In this document: positions 8,123 through 14,087 of the stretch, piece by piece | Layout of the letters: each line of letters opens with the position of its first letter | Position numbering within the stretch: position 1 is the stretch's first letter | DNA from: Rickettsiales bacterium | GTDB taxonomy: Bacteria; Pseudomonadota; Alphaproteobacteria; Rickettsiales; UBA1997 | Assembly: GCA_947455845.1 (NCBI GenBank) | Contig: CANGQE010000010.1 | Span: forward strand, 1-14,750 | Direction of reading: 5' to 3' | Length of the DNA stretch: 14,750 bases | Made by a program: the position numbers and the translations under genes | The notes under the pieces: generated by a model | Seen by the model: only the letters and a program-made list of their open reading frames with translations | What the model was told of the DNA's origin: nothing | Databases searched by the model: none

Positions 8123-9661
8123 ATGACAAGTTTCAAAGACCTCCACCTCAATCCAAAAATCCTTACAGCCCTTGAAAACAAAGGCTACACCACCCCTACC
8201 CCAATTCAGCAACAAGCAATTCCTCACGTAATTGAAGGCAAAGATCTTTTAGGAATCGCCCAAACCGGAACCGGCAAAACCGCCGCCTTCTCACTGCCGA
8301 TTTTACACAATCTCGCTAAAAATAATATTTCTGTCAAAAGTGGCAGCGTGCGCGCCTTGATCCTAACTCCAACTCGCGAACTAGCTTCCCAAATCACTGA
8401 AAATGTTGAAGCCTACAGTAAAGAATTAAACCTCAAACACGCCGTAATGTACGGTGGCGTTAGTGACCATCCGCAGATCGCTGCCTTGCAACGCGGTGTT
8501 GATATTTTAATCGCCACTCCGGGACGTTTAATGGATCTTGCCGACAAAGGCCACATCCGTTTCATGCAAGTTGAAATTCTAGTTTTAGACGAAGCCGACC
8601 GCATGCTCGACATGGGTTTCATCAATGACATCAAAAAAATAATCACCAAATTACCACCAAAAAGACAAACGCTTTTCTTCTCGGCAACAATGCCTAAAAC
8701 CATTACCGATTTGGCTGATTCGATTTTAACCAACCCCGTTAGAGTTGAAATCACACCACAATCCACCGCCGTTGACCGCATTACTCAAAAAATTAATTTC
8801 GTTGACCGCAGAGACAAACCTGCCCTTTTAAAACGTATTTTAAAACAGCCCGATGTCACCAGCGTTTTAGTTTTTTCCAAAACCAAATACGGCGCTGACG
8901 ATGTTACTGAATTTTTACAAAGAAGCGGTTTTCAAGTTGCCGCAATTCACGGCAATAAAACTCAAGATGCCCGCGAAAAAGCTTTGAATAATTTCCGCGA
9001 AGGAAAAATTCGCATCTTAGTTGCAACCGACGTGGCAGCACGCGGAATCGACATCCCCGACATTAGCTACGTAATTAATTACGACATTCCAACTGACCCT
9101 GAAAGCTACGTTCACCGCATCGGCCGCACTGCGCGCGCTGGTAAAAAAGGCGTCGCAATTTCCTTCTGCGATCCTGTGGAAGTTAAACTTTTAGACGCAG
9201 TAGAAAAAGCCATTAATTTTAAAATTCCGGTGGATGATTCCCATCCCTTTCACCACAAATCATCAGGAGCACCAATGGCCAAACATGAAGAAGCACCCCG
9301 TTCTAGAACTAGTCACAAGCCCCACGAAAAAAAACCTAGCAACTCACATTCTAAACCAAGCTCTCATCACTCTAAACCAGCTGATCGCCACGATTCTAAA
9401 CCAAAAGCCCCAACTCACTCCCACAAACCTCACGCTCCTAAGAAAAAATCAGGTGGCATTTTTGGCTTTGTTACCAATTTGTTTAAAAGCAAAAAACCGG
9501 TGGCAAAGGTTGCCCATAAAGTTGAGCCAAAAGTTGAAGCACCTGTTGTACACAGAGAAAAACCAAGACCAAAACCGCGCGAAAGAAGCGACGTAAATAA
9601 ACCTAAAATTGTCAGCGATTTTAAGGGCAGAAAATTGTCTAGCGGGAAGAAAGATTCGTAA
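8123..9661 (+). CDS. rhlE: DEAD-box ATP-dependent RNA helicase, RhlE type
   Basis: It unwinds short RNA duplexes during ribosome assembly or RNA decay in the cytoplasm. The full DEAD-box set is present in order: Q motif with GYTTPTPIQQQAIP (21-34), motif I AQTGTGKT (46-53), PTRELA (83-88), TPGR (132-135), motif II DEAD (156-159), SAT (187-189), ARGIDIP (306-312) and motif VI HRIGRTAR (331-338). The compact core of about 370 residues is followed by about 140 residues of low-complexity tail. The tail is His/Ser/Lys/Pro-rich with several HSKP/HKP repeats (about 397-440), has a short hydrophobic patch GIFGFVTNLF, and ends in a basic terminus, typical of an RNA-tethering tail in RhlE/DeaD relatives. 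The ATG at 8123 places the Q motif at the normal distance. The assignment to RhlE rather than another DEAD subfamily is by overall wording (IAQTGTGKTAAFSLPIL, RxxDIPDIxxVINYDxP). Confidence 0.92.
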   Translation: MTSFKDLHLNPKILTALENKGYTTPTPIQQQAIPHVIEGKDLLGIAQTGTGKTAAFSLPILHNLAKNNISVKSGSVRALILTPTRELASQITENVEAYSKELNLKHAVMYGGVSDHPQIAALQRGVDILIATPGRLMDLADKGHIRFMQVEILVLDEADRMLDMGFINDIKKIITKLPPKRQTLFFSATMPKTITDLADSILTNPVRVEITPQSTAVDRITQKINFVDRRDKPALLKRILKQPDVTSVLVFSKTKYGADDVTEFLQRSGFQVAAIHGNKTQDAREKALNNFREGKIRILVATDVAARGIDIPDISYVINYDIPTDPESYVHRIGRTARAGKKGVAISFCDPVEVKLLDAVEKAINFKIPVDDSHPFHHKSSGAPMAKHEEAPRSRTSHKPHEKKPSNSHSKPSSHHSKPADRHDSKPKAPTHSHKPHAPKKKSGGIFGFVTNLFKSKKPVAKVAHKVEPKVEAPVVHREKPRPKPRERSDVNKPKIVSDFKGRKLSSGKKDS

Positions 9662-9669
9662 AAAAAATT

Positions 9670-9698
9670 CAAATTTTCCACGGTCCGTGGAAAATTTG
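9670..9698. terminator. Perfect 29-base palindrome after rhlE
   Basis: A 14-base arm (CAAATTTTCCACGG) is followed by one base and its exact complement. It begins 9 bases after the rhlE stop codon. The A-run before it would be a T-run on the - strand, so it looks more like an intrinsic terminator for - strand transcription from trmD, possibly bidirectional. No T-run follows on the + strand. Confidence 0.55.
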
Positions 9699-9772
9699 GA
9701 AGATGTAGCATTAAGCTAGATTTAGTAAGCCTTGAAGGCAGTTTGAAAAGTGGCTGAATTTTGCCTAAAAAA

Positions 9773-9951
9773 TGAGCAAGTGACGGGGAAATCACCCGTC
9801 TGCCCACCTGCGGTGGTCATCCACCCTCTTTTTCAAAGAGGGCTTCCCTAAATCTTGTAGTTCGAAGCTAAATGCGAGGAAAGCCCTCTTTGAAAAAGAG
9901 GGTGGATGATCGCGTAGCGATTAGACGGGTGATTTCCCCGTCGCTTGCTCA
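9773..9951. repeat. 179-bp modular hairpin element (MITE-like)
   Basis: Long arms at 9773-9848 and about 9878-9951 are inverted copies (TGAGCAAG...CTTGCTCA at the ends). Each arm is itself a row of hairpins: ACGGG/CCCGT, a 5-bp stem around a 3-base loop, and CCCTCTTT/AAAGAGGG (9824-9842 and 9884-9902). The middle stem differs between arms: CCACC-TGC-GGTGG at 9804-9816 and ATCGC-GTA-GCGAT at 9909-9921, each still perfectly paired. It fills most of the space between convergent rhlE and trmD and ends 6 bases before the trmD stop codon. No coding sequence was seen in it. Between 9699 and 9772 I see nothing. Confidence 0.85.
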
Positions 9952-9957
9952 GACTTT

Positions 9958-10698
9958 TCAATTCCCTAAAAACTTCAAATAAAGATCAGGTCGATTTTTT
10001 TTCGTCACTTCAATTGCCTGCCCTTTGCGCCATTCGCCAATTTTTTTGTGGTGGCCGGAAGTTAGAACTTCTGGAACCGCACGTCCGCGCCATTCTTGCG
10101 GTTTTGTAAAATGCGGATATTCCAATAAATTCTCAAATTCCAAATTTTCTTTCGACCCGAAAGACTCTTCCGCCAAAGACTCATCCGCCCCAAGCACACC
10201 TTCAACATTCCGCAAAAGCGCATCAATCACCACGTAAGCCGCCATTTCGCCACCGCTTAAAACGTAATCACCAATGGAAATTTCTTCGATTTGAAATTCG
10301 TCCAAAACGCGCTGATCTACACCTTCGTAGCGGCCGCACAGAAAAATGATTTCGGATTCTTGCGCTAATTCGCGGGCTATTTTTTGAGTGAGAGTTTTGC
10401 CGCGGGGTGAGAGGTAAAGAATTTTTGGTTTAGATCCTGAAACAAGTTCAGGATGACAAACTGAAGAATTAAGAGCACCTTCAATTGCCTCCGCCACCAC
10501 TTCCGCTTTTAAAACCATCCCTGCCCCGCCCCCGTAAGGCGTATCGTCAACCGTGCCGTGTTTGTCTTTAGCGTAACTGCGAATATTAATCGCCTCAAAA
10601 GACCACAGATTTTTGGCCAAAGCCGCACCCGTAACCGAGGTTCCAAGTGGTCCGGGGAAAAGTTCTGGAAAAAGAGTTAAAATTGTAAAATTGATCAT
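9958..10698 (-). CDS. trmD: tRNA (guanine-N1)-methyltransferase TrmD with repeat-encoded insert
   Basis: TrmD methylates G37 next to the anticodon, using S-adenosylmethionine, and so prevents frameshifting. The knotted SPOUT fold is recognisable: FTILTLFPELF at the N-terminus, DDTPYGGGAGMVLK (51-64), CGRYEGVD (121-128), SIGDYVLSGGE (141-151), then LLEYPHFTKP and VLTSGHH. Length is 246 residues, within the family's 230-260. Residues C81-S89 (CHPELVSGS) are encoded by a GTCATCC palindromic repeat lying in frame, just before the strand KILYLSP. This is a variable loop in other TrmD proteins, so function is probably kept. The position of the general-base Asp in E. coli (EDSF) is Glu178 here (EESF). 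I believe that form occurs in other alphaproteobacteria. About seven extra residues (KENLEFE) lie after it. The gene follows alaC by 13 bases, so they are likely cotranscribed. The usual rpsP-rimM-rplS neighbours are absent. Confidence 0.95.
   Translation of the reverse strand: MINFTILTLFPELFPGPLGTSVTGAALAKNLWSFEAINIRSYAKDKHGTVDDTPYGGGAGMVLKAEVVAEAIEGALNSSVCHPELVSGSKPKILYLSPRGKTLTQKIARELAQESEIIFLCGRYEGVDQRVLDEFQIEEISIGDYVLSGGEMAAYVVIDALLRNVEGVLGADESLAEESFGSKENLEFENLLEYPHFTKPQEWRGRAVPEVLTSGHHKKIGEWRKGQAIEVTKKNRPDLYLKFLGN
10432..10457 (-). repeat. GTCATCC-family palindromic repeat inside trmD
   Basis: This copy is identical over 26 bases to the intergenic copies at 6599-6624 and 7966-7991. Together with one preceding T it provides exactly nine sense codons of trmD (CHPELVSGS), so it neither shifts the frame nor adds a stop. 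Confidence 0.93.
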
Positions 10699-10711
10699 TA
10701 GCTAACAGTGT

Positions 10712-11890
10712 TTAAAAAACCTTCTTCATCGCTGCTGCTGCTTTTTTCATATTTTCTTCACTGTGGATTAAAGAAAATCTTACGTAGCCTTCACCGTTAG
10801 AGCCAAAGCTGCTTCCCGGTGACATTACCACGCCTGTTTCTTCAATCATTTTTTTACAAAATTCAAACGAAGTTAGGTGAGAAAATTGTTTTGGAAGTTT
10901 AGTCCACAAAAACATGCTGGCTTTAGGTTTTTCAATGACCCAGCCCAATTCTTTTTCCAAAAGCTCGACCAAAAATTCACCGCGCGATTTATATTTTTGA
11001 CGCAGCTCGAGCAAATATTCGTCACTTTTTTCAGACAAGGCGTCAACTGCCACCATTTGTAGCGGGTTGAACGAACCGTAATCGAGGTAAGATTTTATTT
11101 TGTAAAGCGCGCCAATCAAAGTTGGATTGCCAACCGCAAACCCAACGCGGCAACCCGCCATTGAATAGCTTTTTGACACCGAAGAAAATTCAATGGCAAT
11201 GTCTTTGGCCCCTTCAACTTCTAGGATGGAATGCGGTTTATCTTTTTCGTCAAAATAAAGTTCGCAGTAAGCAATATCAGAAATAATGTAGATTTTGTGA
11301 GCCTTACAAAATGCCACCAACTCTTCGTAAAAATCTAAGCCGACAATTTCAGTAGTGGGGTTGCAAGGAAAGCTTACAATCACGGCAAGTGGCTTCTTTT
11401 CTGCTTTCTCAACGTAAGATTTAAAGCTCGACAAAAATTCAGCGCCGCTAATTGCCGGTAAATGCACCACGTTACTTTTGGAAATTGCAAAAGCGAAAGT
11501 GTGAATTGGATAGGCCGGAGAAGGCACGATCATGTAGTTCTCAGAGTCAGAAATGGCAGTTGCTAAACTGGCAATCCCTTCTTTAGCACCGATTGTCACC
11601 AGAGATTCAGTTTTGTAATCCAGCTTCACTTGAAAACGACGGTCGTAATATTCGCAAATGGCTTTTTTTAAAACGTCGATTCCACCTGTTACCGAATAGC
11701 CGAAAAGCTTGGGATCGCTCGACAATTCTGCCAGCTTGTCCATTACATGTTGCGGCGGAGCGGAATCGGGATTGCCCATTCCGAAGTCAATAATTTCAAC
11801 ACCATTTGCAGCAGCTTCAGTCTTGAGCTTGTACATTGCGGCAAAGATGTAAGGCGGGAGTTTTTCGGTGAGGTAGAATTTGTTTTGCAT
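10712..11890 (-). CDS. alaC: Class I/II PLP aminotransferase, AlaC-like (glutamate-pyruvate type)
   Basis: A fold-type I aminotransferase of 392 residues. The wording KLPPYIFAAMYKLK (10-23) and IIDFGMGNPDSAPP (33-46) is characteristic of the AlaC/YfdZ group, which makes alanine from pyruvate and glutamate. Some LL-diaminopimelate and methionine aminotransferases are close relatives, so substrate preference is not certain. PLP-site residues are visible: CNPTT (176-180), SDIAYCEL with D205 and Y208, and the Schiff-base lysine K240 in SVSKSYSMAGCRVGF. The C-terminal substrate-carboxylate region reads EGYVRFSLIHSEENMKKA. The ATG at 11890 is at the family's normal N-terminus. It is upstream of and close to trmD (13 bases), probably in one transcript. 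A degenerate repeat doublet lies in its 5' region. The protein is cytoplasmic and no motif is missing. Confidence 0.88.
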   Translation of the reverse strand: MQNKFYLTEKLPPYIFAAMYKLKTEAAANGVEIIDFGMGNPDSAPPQHVMDKLAELSSDPKLFGYSVTGGIDVLKKAICEYYDRRFQVKLDYKTESLVTIGAKEGIASLATAISDSENYMIVPSPAYPIHTFAFAISKSNVVHLPAISGAEFLSSFKSYVEKAEKKPLAVIVSFPCNPTTEIVGLDFYEELVAFCKAHKIYIISDIAYCELYFDEKDKPHSILEVEGAKDIAIEFSSVSKSYSMAGCRVGFAVGNPTLIGALYKIKSYLDYGSFNPLQMVAVDALSEKSDEYLLELRQKYKSRGEFLVELLEKELGWVIEKPKASMFLWTKLPKQFSHLTSFEFCKKMIEETGVVMSPGSSFGSNGEGYVRFSLIHSEENMKKAAAAMKKVF

Positions 11891-11919
11891 TATTTTTTAG
11901 ATTTGGATGCGAGTAATTA

Positions 11920-12004
11920 AGATCCTGAAACGAAGTTCAGGATTACGTGGAGGTTAGTTCTAGGACTTATCCCGATCTCCGTCATCCTGAACTTTTCAGG
12001 ATCT
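11920..12004. repeat. Degenerate inverted doublet of the GTCATCC repeat
   Basis: The left unit (11920-11946) carries an extra G in its loop and a T for G near the end. The right unit (11981-12004) lacks two loop bases. Stems (ATCCTGAA/TTCAGGAT) are intact in both, and the orientation is the same as the doublet at 7961-8046, with a 34-base spacer. It lies between the ankyrin gene's 3' end and alaC. Confidence 0.85.
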
Positions 12005-12022
12005 CTTGTACATGTGAGGATT

Positions 12023-12739
12023 TTATCTCGATTTATTATTTGGTTTCATTTGAGCAGACCCAGTCACTTGAACACCTGTACTCGGATTATTAACTAAATC
12101 AAGATTACCATTTTTTTCTAACATCATCCTAGGTGTCGTTCTACTAGGATTATGTCTAAACGGAGAACCAGTCTCGGTTCCCGCTTGGTAATTAAGATCC
12201 GCACCAATTGATACTAATTCAAAAACCGTAAACTCTCTACGCTCTTTAACGGTTTTATATTCTTTATTACTTTGTATGCCAAACATCTGAGACACCTGTC
12301 CCATAACTTTACTTGTGTTCTTTTCTATGGGGTGCTTTTCAACAATAATGGTTTTTCCGTCCTCATTACTTGCAGCACTAAAAAGAGCTGCATTTAAAAC
12401 ATCTTGTCTCCCTTCTTCCGGCAATAAATCTTCTAGATACCCATCCAGTTTAATGGAAATAGAAGATGTGGAGGTCTTTGGATTCATTACCGACGCGAGT
12501 TCTCTCGTATATAAGCTATTTTCCCCAAGCTCCCTCATTGCGCTTTTAATCAACTTATAAGGAGACTGACCAGATTTATTTACCAGATTTACACTAGCTC
12601 CAAGCCCAATAAGTCTTTTAATCTCATCTGTAGAAGCAATACCATTAACACCGCTAGCATGATGGAGAGCTGTATTACCTTCTGAATCACGCGCATTAAG
12701 ATCCTCTGAATCTATATTTAAGTTTGAACTATTTTTCAT
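12023..12739 (-). CDS. Ankyrin-repeat protein of unknown role
   Basis: The 238-residue product has one clear ankyrin repeat near the N-terminus: DLNARDSEGNTALHHAS (13-29), helix DEIKRLIGLGASVNLVNKSGQSPYKL (38-63). A second half-match is at 171-206 (TVFELVSIGADLNYQ, then TTPRMML). The roughly 100 residues between them are not repeat-like and I do not recognise them. The C-terminus (VQVTGSAQMKPNNKSR) is polar and basic. There is no signal peptide or membrane segment. Ankyrin proteins bind other proteins, and in host-associated alphaproteobacteria many are secreted effectors. That role here is inference only. The ATG at 12739 is preceded by AGGA at a suitable distance, one of the clearer ribosome sites in the window. 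Repeat copies flank it on both sides, within 20 bases of its 3' end and between it and the decarboxylase gene. Confidence 0.8.
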   Translation of the reverse strand: MKNSSNLNIDSEDLNARDSEGNTALHHASGVNGIASTDEIKRLIGLGASVNLVNKSGQSPYKLIKSAMRELGENSLYTRELASVMNPKTSTSSISIKLDGYLEDLLPEEGRQDVLNAALFSAASNEDGKTIIVEKHPIEKNTSKVMGQVSQMFGIQSNKEYKTVKERREFTVFELVSIGADLNYQAGTETGSPFRHNPSRTTPRMMLEKNGNLDLVNNPSTGVQVTGSAQMKPNNKSR

Positions 12740-12804
12740 TTTTTTTCCTAAAAAAAATTAATATTATTTTCCTAACTTTTCTTCACAGTCAGTTTTTAGA
12801 TTAA

Positions 12805-12827
12805 ATCCCGAACTTGTTTCAGGATCT
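12805..12827 (+). repeat. Partial GTCATCC-family repeat
   Basis: Twenty-three bases match the 3' part of the repeat with one change (ATCCCGAAC for ATCCTGAAC). The GTC head is lost. It lies 13 bases past the decarboxylase stop codon on the - strand. Confidence 0.75.
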
Positions 12828-12840
12828 TGTAACTTAATAA

Positions 12841-13935
12841 TTATAAATCCTTCAAAAACTCATCAATCTTTTCTTTCGTAACTCCGGGCATGCACAGAAT
12901 GTGGGAATTATTTCCTTCAGTTGCTAATTGCCATTTCACGCAAATTTCCGGCGCCGGTTTTGGAAAAACCACAGTAATTGCATTAGGATTTCTCCAAGCA
13001 GAGATGCCCATTGCTTTCATTTGTTCTTCAGCATATTCCGCCACTTCCAGACAAGTTAAAGCCCTTGCCTTCAATCCTTCGTAGCCAAATTTTTTAATGG
13101 CGTACCACAAAAATACGGGACTGTGACCGTTGCGTGAACCGGTAATTGTAGTATCTAAAGTTCCAATGTAGGGAATTGCTTGACCAATGCGGTCTTTGTA
13201 ATTTTTCTTTACCACCACAACGCCGCAAGGAATTGGTGAGCCGATAAATTTGTGACCGGAAATTGCCACCGAATCCGCGCCATTTTCAAAGTCAAACTTT
13301 GGTTCTTTTTCAAGCAAGGCCAGATAAGTACCAGCCAAAGCAGCGTCAGCGTGAATGTAGTGATTTCTAATGGCCGAGTTTTTTAGAGCTTTTTTAATTT
13401 GTGAAATGTCATCTTTAGCCTCGGTCATTGTGGTTCCGATGTTAGCAACCACAATTGCCGGACGGTCGCGATGCATGTGCACTGCATCTTTTAAATCTTC
13501 GTAATCCATTTCGCCTTTGTCATCGGCGCGGATTAGAATGCTTGGCATCCCAAGCAAGTTAATATTTTTCTGAATACTGTAATGCGTAGCCTCGGAATAA
13601 TAAACCATGCCGTTGGGATAAAGTTCACGTGCCACGTAAAGCGCGTAAAGATTTCCTTCCGATCCACCATTGGTAACGTAACCCCAAGAATTTTCTTTGG
13701 GTGCTTTAAAAATTTCGGCAAAAAATTGTACAACTTCGCGTTCGATTGAGCGCGAGTTTAAATCGTAAGTCGATTCAATCAGCGGATCGCCAAGGTTGTT
13801 TAGAGGGTATTTTAAAAGAGGGTAAAGTTCCGAGTAATCGAAATCGATTGAAACTGGGTAGCCAAGAAAGTTTTGTGATCTTTCTTTAACTTTAGCGATG
13901 TAGCCATCTAAACGTTCTTGGTTTTCTTTGTTCAT
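12841..13935 (-). CDS. hdc: PLP-dependent histidine decarboxylase-like enzyme
   Basis: A group II (PLP) amino-acid decarboxylase of 364 residues, closely resembling the PLP-type histidine decarboxylases of Morganella-like bacteria (about 378 residues): NFLGYPVSIDFDYSEL (22-37), SWGYVTNGGSEGN (83-95), YYSEATHYSIQK (112-123, H118 probably stacking on PLP), ANIGTTMTEAKDDI (164-177), HADAAL (195-200, D197), and SGHKFIGSPIPCGVV (226-240) with Schiff-base lysine K229, then TITGSRNGHSP. The reaction would be histidine to histamine plus CO2. Plant serine decarboxylases belong to the same group and are often mislabelled as histidine decarboxylase, so serine to ethanolamine is a real alternative. No transporter such as a histidine/histamine antiporter is adjacent. 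The ATG at 13935 fits the family start. It is cytoplasmic. Its position between aspS and an ankyrin gene suggests an acquired gene. Confidence 0.87.
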   Translation of the reverse strand: MNKENQERLDGYIAKVKERSQNFLGYPVSIDFDYSELYPLLKYPLNNLGDPLIESTYDLNSRSIEREVVQFFAEIFKAPKENSWGYVTNGGSEGNLYALYVARELYPNGMVYYSEATHYSIQKNINLLGMPSILIRADDKGEMDYEDLKDAVHMHRDRPAIVVANIGTTMTEAKDDISQIKKALKNSAIRNHYIHADAALAGTYLALLEKEPKFDFENGADSVAISGHKFIGSPIPCGVVVVKKNYKDRIGQAIPYIGTLDTTITGSRNGHSPVFLWYAIKKFGYEGLKARALTCLEVAEYAEEQMKAMGISAWRNPNAITVVFPKPAPEICVKWQLATEGNNSHILCMPGVTKEKIDEFLKDL

Positions 13936-13953
13936 AAAAAATATTTCGTGGTT

Positions 13954-14087
13954 AGCCTCCTTTGAAAAAGGAGGTGGCGCGTAGCGCCGGAGGATTTTCC
14001 CGTCACTTGCGCATTTTTAAATCACCCTTCCGCCCCGCTTACGCTAAAGCTACAGCGCGGCTCCCTCCCTCTTTTGCAAAGAGGGCT
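13954..14087. repeat. Second, diverged modular hairpin element
   Basis: This element is related to the one at 9773-9951. It shows CCTCCTTT-GAA-AAAGGAGG (13956-13974), GGCGC-GTA-GCGCC (13976-13988), a GGATTTTCCCGTCACTTGCGCA segment matching the outer part of the first element, a longer GC-rich stem region (about 14030-14062), and CCCTCTTT-TGC-AAAGAGGG (14067-14085). It fills the space between aspS and the decarboxylase gene and ends at the base next to the aspS stop codon. Confidence 0.75.

Noticed and set aside
9763..9972. CCTAAAAA on both sides of the 9773-9951 element as a target-site duplication
   Set aside because: The two copies are at unequal distances from the element ends and the word is too simple in AT-rich DNA.
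5832..12827. CRISPR array, considered because of the repeated palindromic units
   Set aside because: The copies are dispersed, in both orientations, and not separated by regular unique spacers; no cas gene is present.
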